A DNA stretch of 64,000 nt, taken from positions 1 to 64,000 of the forward strand of contig JANXRE010000048.1 in assembly GCA_025353165.1 (NCBI GenBank). Direction: 5' to 3'. A model generated the notes under the pieces. The model had not been told where the DNA came from and did not search any database. It saw only the letters and a program-made list of their open reading frames with translations. Both the position numbers and the translations under genes were made by a program. Positions within the stretch are counted from its first letter, which is position 1, and each line of letters opens with the position of its first letter. Of this stretch, positions 1 through 8,900 are shown piece after piece. The stretch is from Acidobacteriota bacterium. GTDB lineage: Bacteria > Acidobacteriota > Terriglobia > Bryobacterales > Bryobacteraceae.

Positions 1-1
1 G

Positions 2-106
2 ACCCGCTTCGGGGGGCACGCGCTGGCCGTGGACCCGGCCACGCACCGCATCTACGTCGCAGCTTTCGGCTCCATCGCCGTATACGAGCCCGTTGCGCAG
101 CCTTGA
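2..106 (+). CDS. C-terminal end of a beta-propeller-like protein (partial)
   Basis: An open frame enters from the left edge and ends at TGA 104-106. Its 34 residues include HALAVDPATHRIYVA and end SIAVYEPVAQP. A repeat of the form 'DPATHRIYVA..GSIAVYE' is typical of the last blade of a YVTN/SMP-30-like beta-propeller, usually a secreted protein in this kind of genome. The start and most of the gene lie outside the window, so the exact family cannot be given. Confidence 0.5.
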   Translation, partial: TRFGGHALAVDPATHRIYVAAFGSIAVYEPVAQP

Positions 107-167
107 CCGCTTCGGCCGATTGTGACGGTTTTGTAAGCCCGGGGGGGCGCTAAGGCATCCCTATAAT

Positions 168-1136
168 GTGAGGTTGTTCACTCCGTCCCGATTCCTTTCC
201 TTACTGGCCGTGGCTCCTCTTGCGTTCAGTCAGCAGGGAACCATCATCGGAACCGTGGTCGACACCAGCGGAGCGTCCGTCGCGCAGGCCCAAGTAAAAC
301 TGTCGCTGGACAGTCGCGGGCCCGAACAAGAGACGCAGCCGGCCGATGGCGGCGGATTCTCATTCTCGAATGTAGCCCCCGGTCCGTTCCATTTAACCTT
401 CACGGCCCAGGGCTTCGCCGTGAAAACAATCGCGGGCGAATTACACGCGGGCGAAACCTTGAATCTTCCGCAGACCGCATTGGCTATTGACACCCTCAAC
501 ACCGCCGTGACCGTCACCCAATCCCAGGTCGAAATCGCAGAGGCGCAAATCAAGGTGGAGGAAAAGCAGCGCATCGCCGGCGCCGTGCCCAACTTCTTCG
601 TCACCTACGATCACGACGCCGCTCCGCTGAACGCCAAACAAAAGCTGGAACTCACCGGGAAGACCTGGCTTGACCCATCCGCTTTCGTCATCAACGGCGC
701 CATCGCCGGAGTGTGGCAGGCGCAAAACACGCACAAAGGATTCGGCCAGGGCGCACAGGGATACGCGAAGCGCTACGGCGCCAGTTTCGCAGACTACGGG
801 ACCAGCCTCTTGCTCGAAAAGGTCGTCATGCCAACGATCTTTAAACAGGACCCGCGCTATTTCTATGAGGGAATCGGGACCAAGCGCTCCCGCGTCTTCT
901 ACGCCATCAGCCGAACCTTCGTTTGCCGTGGCGACAACAAGAAAGACCAGTTTTGCTACTCCAGTTTCATTAACCGCTTCGGAACAGGCTTGGTCACGAA
1001 CTATTACTACCCTGCCGCTGACCGCGACAAGGCGGGAGTGATCCTGCGAAACTCCACGATGGGCATTGGGTTCGATGCGCTCGGCAACCTCTTCCAGGAA
1101 TTCGTCGCCCGCAGAATAACCCGCAAGAGACCCTAA
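168..1136 (+). CDS. Secreted protein with N-terminal carboxypeptidase-regulatory-like domain
   Basis: 322 residues from a GTG start. A signal peptide occupies about residues 1-21 (basic MRLFTPSR, hydrophobic core, cleavage near AFSQ). It is followed by a carboxypeptidase-regulatory-like beta-sandwich (about 24-100; GTIIGTVVDTSGASVAQAQV, then a GGFSFSNVAPGPF segment). The rest is a conserved acidobacterial region of unknown role with aromatic motifs (QDPRYFYEG, TNYYYPAADRD). Such domains usually serve binding or outer-membrane display; the function here is inferred only. A TATAAT sequence at 162-167 touches the GTG codon, so transcription or translation may really begin slightly downstream. 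Confidence 0.7.
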   Translation: MRLFTPSRFLSLLAVAPLAFSQQGTIIGTVVDTSGASVAQAQVKLSLDSRGPEQETQPADGGGFSFSNVAPGPFHLTFTAQGFAVKTIAGELHAGETLNLPQTALAIDTLNTAVTVTQSQVEIAEAQIKVEEKQRIAGAVPNFFVTYDHDAAPLNAKQKLELTGKTWLDPSAFVINGAIAGVWQAQNTHKGFGQGAQGYAKRYGASFADYGTSLLLEKVVMPTIFKQDPRYFYEGIGTKRSRVFYAISRTFVCRGDNKKDQFCYSSFINRFGTGLVTNYYYPAADRDKAGVILRNSTMGIGFDALGNLFQEFVARRITRKRP

Positions 1137-1387
1137 CGCTTCGCGGCGCGGCCATCCGCCGCCAATCTGGCCACCGGATTCGTCACCAACTTTTCCAACA
1201 CGCTGGGCATCGGCTCGGACGCCACCACCACGTCCCTCTTCAAGTCCCGGCGCTCGGTTCCCGATAAACCGCTGGTGGGGCTTGGGCGGTCTGTCAAGTG
1301 AGTGGGGCCGGCCCTACTGAACGGAGCGCAAGAAGAATTGGACAGATGGTAATACGGGATTGTGGTGTATGATCCTCATTACCTTGT
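1137..1387 (+). other. Gap with a 54-codon in-frame continuation of unknown origin
   Basis: After the TAA at 1134-1136 the same frame stays open for 54 codons to TGA 1299-1301 (contains FVTNFSNTLGIGSDATTTS). This could be a readthrough remnant of the upstream gene or a fragment of another gene; I cannot assign it. 1302-1387 must hold the promoter of the following gene. TATGAT at 1368-1373 is a possible -10 box but has no convincing -35 partner. Confidence 0.3.
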
Positions 1388-3784
1388 ATGCGTACAATTC
1401 TGCTGGCGCTCATGGCGACGGCGGCGCTTTGGGGCGTCGATCCCGTCACGATATTTCCTACTACGGCTACGCGCGGCACGAATGTGCGGGTCACCGTTCC
1501 GAATGCTCCCGAGGTGAAGGTGGGAACCGTGCGGCTGGCCAGCCGCACCGGATGGAAGCAGGAGGTTGCGGCTAGTCCGGTGAAGGCCGGCACGGTGGAG
1601 TTCGCGGTGCCGCCCAAGCTTCCGCTGGGAGCGTATTCGGTGACCGCGAGGCTCGACGGCCGCGATTTCGTGGCCGGCGACTGGCTCAAGGTGATGCCGG
1701 CTCCGGACTGGCAGGTCCACCTGTCGAAAGTCGATCCGGAGACAACCTACGATACGGAACCTGTCTGGATCCTGGACCGGACCAAGACGGCGAAGGAAGC
1801 GAAGCCGTTGAATGTCGCCGAGGTGACCGTGCGCGGGCAGGCCACGGTGCCCGAACGGATACTCGTCAACGGGAAGCAGGCGCCGGTGGTCGCGGCCCCA
1901 TGCGCGAATATGCCGCTGGCCGGCACGGAGCAAGACCCGGCGCCCAACCGGATTTATGGGGAGATCGTGAACGGAGACCTGCGCCTGTGCCGGGTTCCTG
2001 TACCGACGAGCGGGCGGCTGGAAATAGCGATCGGGGGTACTCCAGCGATCCCGGAGTCGGCGAGAGGCGAAACGGTCTGGGTCCCGAACTACAAACCGAG
2101 GCAGATTCGGACCGCTCGGATGAAATTGCAGGGGAGCGGCTTCCTGCAGGATCGTCCCGAGGACAACGAGATCATCGTGAACGGCGCGCACGTGCGGGTC
2201 AGGTGGGATTCGTGCGCCCAGTTGCCCGGCGGGGGAGCGAAGAACAATCCCGTTGAAAACGAGGTTCACGGACAGGTGGTGAGCTCGGATCAAATCGAAG
2301 TGTGCCGCGTGCCGGTGCCCGACGACGGGGAGATGATGCTGGTAGTGCGGCAAGGCGATCTGCTGAGCGAGCCGCGGTCGTTCAAAGTGTTCCGCTACTC
2401 CCAGGTGCCGGTGGCGACGGTGTCGGCCATTGCCGCCGGCGCTCTCGGGCTGCTGGTGCTGGTGCTGATGGGATTCGTGGACAAGCACCATCTCCCGGAG
2501 CCGGGCGCGGGCCGGCTGAGAATTCTGTTTCTGGACGCGGAGACGAACACCTATAGCCTGTCGAAGTTTCAGTTCTACCTGTGGACAGCCGCGGCGCTGT
2601 TCGGCTACTCCTACCTGGTGATCAGCAAGATGCTGGTGCAGCGGGCCGCCTGGCCGGATATACCGGGAACCTTGCCCGGCATCATCGCGATCGGCGCGGG
2701 TACGGCGATCGGGTCGCAGGTGGTGACGGGGGTTCGAGGGCCGAAGGGATCCGGGGCGGAATCTCCGAATCTCAGCGACTTCGTCACCAGCGGGGGCGTG
2801 GCCGCGGCGGACCGGATCCAGATGCTGGTGTGGACGCTGTTCGGAGTGGGAGCGTTCTGTCTGGCGGTGGTGCAGCAGACACCGGGCGCCATCCAGGAAT
2901 TGTCGCCGGTTCCGCAGGGAATGCTGTATCTCATGGGGCTTAGCTCGGTGGGGTACCTGGGTGGAAAGCTCGCTCGAAAGCCGGGGCCGGTCATCAACGA
3001 AATCTCCATCACGCCATCCGAGTCCGAGGAGACGGTCTGGGGCGCGGGGGCCGGCCAAGTCGCGGCTCCGCCGAACCTGGCGCAGCCGGTGGCGCAGGCT
3101 CAGGCGGTGGCGCAGGGATTGCCGGCAGTGGCTTCGCCGATTGCGAAGAAGGCGGTGGATGCGCTCACCGATGCGCTGGTGGCGGCAAAACAGGCGAAGA
3201 CGGCGGCCGGTGTGACGGCGTTGATAGCCAGCCTGGCGAACTTCCGGACGCAGGCGGAGTCGGCGGCGTCCGATGCGGCGAATCAATTCTCGCAGTCGGG
3301 GGCCCCGCCCGATGCGGCGGGCGCGGCCGAAAACGCGCAAAAGGCCGCTGCCGCGTTGCAGGATCTGGCGGCGGGGGTGACGCAAGCCGCTTCCGTGGCG
3401 GCCGGCGGCGCGGACGTTCCCAAGCCGGCGGGAGTTCCGCGAACGATCGACCTGCGGGGGAGGAATCTCTCGACCGAAGCGCTGCTGGAAATCAACGGCG
3501 ACGAACTGCCCTTCCGTATGCTGATGCCGCAAGACGGGAAAAAAATGCCGCAAGTGGTTCTGCGCGAGCAGGACGATCAATCGATGGCCCGCCTGATGCG
3601 GCTCTCGATCGATCCGGCCGCGCTGGAGGCTCCCGATTTAGGGCAATACACACGGTGGTTCGGGAAGAACGGGGCGCTCAGGCTGACGTTGACGAATCCG
3701 GACGGGCAGAAGGCGGATATCAGTTTCTCGATACCGCCGGGAGCGGCTCCGGGCGCGGCCAGCGCGGGGGTGACAGGTAAATGA
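1388..3784 (+). CDS. Polytopic membrane protein with periplasmic beta-rich N-terminus and Ala-rich coiled-coil tail
   Basis: 798 residues; I do not recognise the family. A signal peptide (about 1-17) is followed by two similar IPT-like beta-rich segments (about 20-330). Each of the two halves carries a 'CRVPVP' motif and a conserved Cys/Asn-rich loop. About five hydrophobic segments follow at residues 340-363, 395-415, 428-448, 478-495 and 510-528. Next comes a long Ala/Gln-rich region (about 550-680) likely to be helical or coiled coil, then a beta-rich C-terminal domain (RTIDLRGRNLSTEALLEING) resembling another IPT fold. The stop overlaps the next start (ATGA), so it is very probably co-translated with the GH46-like enzyme. 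It may anchor, export or control that enzyme; this is inference. Confidence 0.65.
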   Translation: MRTILLALMATAALWGVDPVTIFPTTATRGTNVRVTVPNAPEVKVGTVRLASRTGWKQEVAASPVKAGTVEFAVPPKLPLGAYSVTARLDGRDFVAGDWLKVMPAPDWQVHLSKVDPETTYDTEPVWILDRTKTAKEAKPLNVAEVTVRGQATVPERILVNGKQAPVVAAPCANMPLAGTEQDPAPNRIYGEIVNGDLRLCRVPVPTSGRLEIAIGGTPAIPESARGETVWVPNYKPRQIRTARMKLQGSGFLQDRPEDNEIIVNGAHVRVRWDSCAQLPGGGAKNNPVENEVHGQVVSSDQIEVCRVPVPDDGEMMLVVRQGDLLSEPRSFKVFRYSQVPVATVSAIAAGALGLLVLVLMGFVDKHHLPEPGAGRLRILFLDAETNTYSLSKFQFYLWTAAALFGYSYLVISKMLVQRAAWPDIPGTLPGIIAIGAGTAIGSQVVTGVRGPKGSGAESPNLSDFVTSGGVAAADRIQMLVWTLFGVGAFCLAVVQQTPGAIQELSPVPQGMLYLMGLSSVGYLGGKLARKPGPVINEISITPSESEETVWGAGAGQVAAPPNLAQPVAQAQAVAQGLPAVASPIAKKAVDALTDALVAAKQAKTAAGVTALIASLANFRTQAESAASDAANQFSQSGAPPDAAGAAENAQKAAAALQDLAAGVTQAASVAAGGADVPKPAGVPRTIDLRGRNLSTEALLEINGDELPFRMLMPQDGKKMPQVVLREQDDQSMARLMRLSIDPAALEAPDLGQYTRWFGKNGALRLTLTNPDGQKADISFSIPPGAAPGAASAGVTGK

Positions 3785-4722
3785 ACGACCAGCAAAAGCT
3801 GACGGCGAAGGCGATTGTTAACATCTTTGAGACGGGGCGGGTGAGCGGCGATTACGGCGCTGTCACGGTGTTGAAGGGAGACTCGGGTCACCTGACCTAT
3901 GGGCGGAGCCAGACGACGCTCGGGAGCGGGAACCTGTTCCTTCTGATCAACGCGTATTGCAACCGCTCGGACGCGCAGTTCGGCGCGGCTTTGAAGCCGT
4001 ATCTGCAGCGTCTCGCGAATAAGGACACGGGCCTGGACACCGAGGTGACTCTCCGGCAATCACTCCACGAGGCGGGCGCGGACCCGTCCATGCAGGCCGA
4101 GCAGGACCGCTTTTTCAACGCGCATTATTTCAATCCGGCCTGCGCGGCCGCCGCCACGCGCGGGATTCTGACGGCGCTGGGAGAGGCCGTGGTGTACGAC
4201 AGCTTCGTGCAGGGGGGCTGGGCGAAAGTGAATGCCCGCGTGGGCAAGCCGATCGGCGCCGGGGGCTGGGACGAGCAGCAATGGATCGGTGCGTTTGTCG
4301 ATGCGCGGCGAGCGTGGCTGCTGACGCTTGCGCCGCCGCTGCCCAATTGCGTTTACCGGATGGATTCCTTTAAAAAGCTGATCGAGCAGGACGCCTGGGA
4401 GCTGCCGCTTCCGTTGAACGTGCACGGGGTGACGATTTCGGAGGAGAGTCTGAAAACCACGGTCTTCCCGTTTGTGCTGCGGGCGGCGGTGGTGGATCCG
4501 GCCGACGCGAGTGCGCCAATCCTGCGGCTGACGACACCTTATTTGCAGGGCGATGAGGTGAAGAGATTGCAGGAGGCGCTGGCGGCAAACGATCTTTCCA
4601 ATGGCCGCGACGGGGTGTTCGGGCCGTTCACGGAGGCGTTGGTGAAGAAGTTTCAAGAGAGCAAGGGGATGCTGCCCGACGGAGTGGTCGGGGCGTTGAC
4701 GCGGCAGGCGCTGGGGCTGTGA
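3781..4722 (+). CDS. GH46 chitosanase-like enzyme with C-terminal peptidoglycan-binding domain
   Basis: 313 residues. Residues 10-45 match the start of family GH46 chitosanases: IVNIFETG carries Glu17, and KGDSGHLTYGR carries Asp34. These sit where the catalytic Glu/Asp pair of GH46 lies, with nearly the usual spacing. The all-helical core runs to about residue 235. Residues about 250-312 form a PG_binding_1 module (GDEVKRLQEAL, then DGVFGPFTEALVKKFQ and DGVVGALTRQAL). There is no signal peptide, which is odd for an extracellular hydrolase. It is translationally coupled to the membrane protein before it. The substrate could be chitosan or a partly de-N-acetylated glycan such as peptidoglycan. 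Confidence 0.75.
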   Translation: MNDQQKLTAKAIVNIFETGRVSGDYGAVTVLKGDSGHLTYGRSQTTLGSGNLFLLINAYCNRSDAQFGAALKPYLQRLANKDTGLDTEVTLRQSLHEAGADPSMQAEQDRFFNAHYFNPACAAAATRGILTALGEAVVYDSFVQGGWAKVNARVGKPIGAGGWDEQQWIGAFVDARRAWLLTLAPPLPNCVYRMDSFKKLIEQDAWELPLPLNVHGVTISEESLKTTVFPFVLRAAVVDPADASAPILRLTTPYLQGDEVKRLQEALAANDLSNGRDGVFGPFTEALVKKFQESKGMLPDGVVGALTRQALGL

Positions 4723-5241
4723 TTAACGGGAGGGCTGACCGCTCGGTGAGGCCGGTCTGCCCTTGGGGCGCGGCAAATGCCCGACCTGGAGTTGATACGG
4801 CAGGAAATCCAGACCGTGGGGGCCGTTCAAGTTCGGGACGACAGCCGTTACCGTACCGGTCGACATATCGACGCTGACCAGGGCGTTCCAGTTGCCGACG
4901 CAAGCCCACAGGGATCCAACCGTTAAACCGGTGACCTCAACTTCAAGGATTTGATTGTTGGAAGTGTCGCTCAGATAGAACGATCCCTGAGGCGCGGTGA
5001 TAAAGATCGCGTCATCGAGCCCCGCCACGTGCATCGACGTCGCCGGGGCAAGCAGAGTCAGGAAATACACGCTCTGATTTCGAAGACCGGGGTTCTGTAC
5101 GAAGACTAACTGGCCATCGTCTCCGCTCGAAAGCATCAGACTGCCGTTGGGGGCCAGTCTCAGCGAGTCCGGATCGTTCTGGGAAGTAGGCTGATGCGCC
5201 CGAGGGGATAAACTGAGGATGAATTCGGGATGACGTGGCGA
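4723..5241 (-). pseudogene. Remnant of a secreted beta-propeller protein (C-terminal part only)
   Basis: On the minus strand a frame is open from after TAA 5242-5244 to the stop at 4723. Its content (NDPDSLRLAPNGSLMLSSGDDGQ, written here as two parts NDPDSLRLAPNG and SLMLSSGDDGQ; FYLSDTSNNQILEV; GPHGLDFLP) is typical of the last blades of secreted Solibacter-type propellers. The first ATG (5136) falls in the middle of a blade and no upstream coding sequence continues, so the N-terminal part is lost. It is convergent with, and directly abuts, the GH46-like gene. Confidence 0.5.
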
Positions 5242-5279
5242 TTATAATTCTAAAAGTCTCGTGAGGATCTAGCGATATT

Positions 5280-5669
5280 TTAATGGCAGGGCAATTGCGG
5301 GATGCGTTGGAAATGACGATCGCGTGTGACCAACACCAGGTCGTGCTCCAACGCGAGCGCGGCGATCCAGAGGTGGTTGTCGGGAATTGGGGTTCCCGCG
5401 TTCCTGAGCTGAACAAAGAGGCGGGCATATTGCTCAGCAGTCTCCAGGCCGGGGCTCAAAACCGCGACGGTGGGTTTGGCGAGGAACTTTCGCAATAGCA
5501 GCTCGTTGTTGTGCCGAGGCGTGCCGCCGTAGAAACCGGCTTTGATCTCCGCCAGAACGAACAGCGGAATCCAAACTTCGTCGCAGGTTTCCAACCACTC
5601 GGCCAACGCGGCATCGCCCTGAAAGAGATCGGTCAGGCGGTTCGTGTCCAGCGCGACTCTTACTTCCAC
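5280..5669 (-). CDS. VapC-like PIN-domain ribonuclease toxin
   Basis: 129 residues, full PIN-domain length. The four acidic residues expected for the Mg-dependent nuclease site are all present: Asp8 in ALDTNRLTDLF, Glu41 in LAEIKAG, Asp97 in PIPDNHLWIAALA and Asp117 in LVTRDRHF. The family consists of RNases that cleave tRNA or rRNA and are held inactive by the partner antitoxin. The gene starts inside the 3' end of the antitoxin gene (10-bp overlap), the normal layout for translationally coupled pairs. It is the only toxin-antitoxin pair in the window with both partners intact. Confidence 0.85.
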   Translation of the reverse strand: MEVRVALDTNRLTDLFQGDAALAEWLETCDEVWIPLFVLAEIKAGFYGGTPRHNNELLLRKFLAKPTVAVLSPGLETAEQYARLFVQLRNAGTPIPDNHLWIAALALEHDLVLVTRDRHFQRIPQLPCH

Positions 5670-5914
5670 TTGTCCCGATCAATCCGGCGTTGGGCCGCCA
5701 TGATCTCGTCGAAGGCGGGGTCGGGGGTCCAACGGCCAACAAGGTCGGAGAAGTCCGCCCGCCGCTGGCGGCCGACGGTCGCTACGGTCAGTTCGTCCAG
5801 AATAATCCGATTGAGGCTCTGTTTGCGCTGCTCGGCTTTCTGGCGAAGCACGCGGTCCACCTCACGGGGCACGCCACGAATGGTGTATTGGACCGATGGT
5901 GCCTGCTTCTTCAT
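5660..5914 (-). CDS. Ribbon-helix-helix antitoxin (FitA/VapB-like)
   Basis: 84 residues from ATG 5914. The N-terminal beta strand and two helices (PSVQYTIRGVPREVDRVLRQ, then KQSLNRIILDEL) fit an Arc/FitA-type ribbon-helix-helix DNA-binding fold. The C-terminal tail (about 50-84) would wrap the PIN toxin. An in-frame ATG exists 48 bases upstream, but those 16 extra residues (MAHAPMRACTFC...) are the translation of a copy of the dispersed palindromic repeat. I therefore place the start at 5914. Such antitoxins normally repress their own operon. Confidence 0.8.
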   Translation of the reverse strand: MKKQAPSVQYTIRGVPREVDRVLRQKAEQRKQSLNRIILDELTVATVGRQRRADFSDLVGRWTPDPAFDEIMAAQRRIDRDKWK

Positions 5915-5938
5915 GCCTGCATGATGACAGAATGTGCA

Positions 5939-5964
5939 GGCACGCATGGGTGCGTGCGCCACGT
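5939..5964. repeat. Dispersed palindromic repeat, partial copy (stem B only)
   Basis: GGCACGCA-tgg-GTGCGTGCGCC followed by ACG is the second half of the bipartite repeat seen across the window; the GTCGCCA stem is missing. It sits between the antitoxin start and the stop codon of the TonB receptor, ending exactly at that stop. Confidence 0.7.
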
Positions 5965-8900
5965 CAGAAGATGAACTTCGCCCCCAGTTGAAGGATGCGC
6001 GGGTTGTGCGCTCCGTTGGGGTGCAGGAAGCTGCTGCCGAGACAACTCGGGTCGCCAGCCGAGTTGTTCGAGCCGCCGTAGCAGCTCGCGCCGTTGTTTA
6101 CGCCGGTCCATTGCGTGTGGTTGAACACGTTGAAACCCTCTGCGCGGAACTCGAACGCCCGCTGCTCGGTGATGGCGAAACGCTTGAACAGTCCCATGTC
6201 GAAGTTGGTGCGCGAAGGATTGCGCAGGATGTTGCGCCCGGCGTTGCCGAAGGTTAGGCCCAGCGGTTGGGCAAATGCGCCCGGGTTGAAGAGCAGAGGC
6301 CCGGTAACGCCGGCCGCATTGATGATCGGAGGCGCAGCATGCGCATCGCCGATGATGTCCACGTACGAGCCCGCTCCCACGCCGTTCCCCACGCCGGGAC
6401 CGTACTGGTTGTTGTAGACGCTGAACGGGGTTCCGGTCTGGAACGTCATCAGGCCGGTGATCTCCCATCCGCCGATAGCCCCATGCATCAAACGCGATGC
6501 GTGCTCGAAGAGCGGCAGGTCGTAAGTCCAACTGGCGTTAAAAAGATGACGCTGGTCGAAGTTGGAGCTGGCGCGCGTTCTCCGGAGGTCGTAGGAGTTC
6601 ACGAAGTTGCCGTCGTAGCGGTCCGACGAATTATCCAGCGAGTGGCTAAGAGTGTAAGCGAGGCTGAATTGGGATCGGCCGGCGGTCCGGCGGGCGGCCA
6701 CCTGGAGGGAGTTGTAGATGGAGTTCGCCTGATTCTCGAGCTGATAGATGGTCCCGAAACCCAGGTACGGCCGGTTCGGATCGGGGTTCGCGCCGCAGGC
6801 GACGCTGAAATTGAGGCCCGCCTGGCCGGTCGGGGCCACGCCGTTCACCGTACCGTTGTTGCAATCGGCGGCGGTCATCACCTGGCCGGCCTGATAGGGA
6901 TTCTGCGAGGTTGGCGTCGGGTAGAGCTGGTTGAGATCGCGCTGGAGCGTGAGATGGGTGCCCTTGCTTCCGACGTAGGAAACCGTGGTCACGATTTTCG
7001 ACGGCAACTCCCGCTGGATATCCAGGTGCCACTGCTGCATGTAGGGCCACCGCACTTTAATGGGAATGGAGGTCGGGCGCAGCGGCGGGTAGGAGGTAGC
7101 TCCGCCTCCGCCGACGCTGGTGTATCCGGCGATGTTGTACTGCGTCGCGTTGAGGATGACGGGGGGCTGGCCTTCCAGGGATTCTGTGTTGCCTTCGTTG
7201 CCGTTGGTGATTTCGAAGAAGAAGCCATAGCCACCGCGAATAGCGGTCTTGCCGTTTCCGAAAGGATCCCAGGCAAACCCGACGCGCGGGGCTGGATTGA
7301 ACAGATGGCCTTTCATGCAACTGGCGGGAATGCCGTTCTTCCCGCACTGGACCAGGCCGTTGAAGGGATCTCCGGTGCCCGGAATCAGGAATCCCGCCCC
7401 GCCGGTGATGTTGCCGGTCACGTCTATTTGCGGGGCTTTGGACGGATCGTAATGAGCGGGGTCCCAGTTGTAGGGCGTGAGGTACTTCTCACGGTAGGTT
7501 CCGTAGAGGCTGATACGAATTCCGAGATTCAGCGTGAAGCGCGAGGTGATGCGCCAATCGTCCTGGAAATAGGGCTCCAGGCTTTTTTCGCGGTTGTAAA
7601 ACTTCACCTTGGCAGCATCCTGGGAAAAGGACTGGATCCGTCCCAATAGGAAATCGGCGAAGGCGTTTCCGGTGCTGCCGGGCGCGGTATTGGAGAAGTT
7701 GAACGTGCCCTGAAGAGTCGGACTGTTCTGCTCGTTTTTCTGGCGCGCGGCGAAAGTGAAACCGGTGAAGATGTTGTGCTTGCCCACGCTCTTGGCGATC
7801 TGGTCGCGGTAGGTGTAGGTGGGGTTGGAATTGACCCAGGGGAAATAGCCCGCGCCCTCGTTGAATCCGCCACCGTAGGCGTTATTGCAGCAGATGGAAA
7901 CGCCGGGGATGAGGCCGCCGAAGCCGTTGTTGAAGATTCCGGTGGAGGTCATGCCGGACGGGCGCGCGACGTTACCGACGGCGTTCAGGAAGATGTGATC
8001 GGTGGTGTAGCTGAACACGAACTCGTTCAGCAAGGTGGGCGACACGCTGTTGGTGAGGTGCGCCACCAAGCTGACGCCGGGCCCGACGAAATTGGTTTTC
8101 ACGGTATCGAAGCTGCCGCCCGCCCAGAGCGGGGTGGGCGTGATGGTCGCCCAGGAGTCGTGGATATAGCGGAAGAAGAAGCGCGTCGTGTCGGTGAAGT
8201 TCTGGTCCACGCGGATCAGCTCCTCGCGCCAGTTGGTGGGGCTGGGCGACGCCGCGTCGTAGTAGGGGTTTCCTCCGACGACGGTGTTCGGCGCGGGAAT
8301 GTAGGCGTTCAGGATGGTCGCGGCGTTGGGGTCTATGAACGGAACCTGGTTATTCGGAAACGGGTTGCCGTTGGAGTCGTGGGGGCAGTCGGGCCCGGGG
8401 CAGAGGTCGGAGAAATTGCCGCCCCGTTCCGCCGCGGAAGGGTCCTGCTGGTGGAAGACTCCGCCGGGCACGCGATCCTTGCGCCACTCTTCGGAGAAAA
8501 AGAAGAAGGTCTTCTCTTTTTTCGTGTTATACAAGCGCGGGATAAACACGGGACCGCCGACCACGAAACCGTAATCGTTCTTTTTGTAGGACGGGCGCTG
8601 GTCGGCGAAGAAGTTGCGGGCGTTGAAGACGTCGTTCCGCACAAACTCGAACAGGTCGCCATGGAAATCCTTGGTCCCCGATTTGGTGACCGTTTCGACG
8701 GTGCCGGAGCCGTTGCGGCCATACTGCGCGCCGTAATTGGAAGTGAGGACGCGGACCTCGGCGATGGCGTCCACGTTGGGGTAGACATTCAGCGTTCCGT
8801 TGCTGCCGTTGTCCATGTTGTCGCCGCCGTCGATTTCCCAGTTGTTGTATTCGGTGCGGCCGCCATTGATGCTCATGGCGACGTTGCCGTAGACTCCGAC

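Noticed and set aside
1338-1373. TTGGAC ... TATGAT as a sigma-70 promoter
   Set aside because: The spacing is 24 bp, too long for a standard promoter.
1379-3580. Long open frame (733 codons) on the minus strand across the membrane-protein gene
   Set aside because: It is antisense to a better-supported gene, is rich in Arg/His/Gly as expected from reverse-strand GC-rich codons, and shows no domain.
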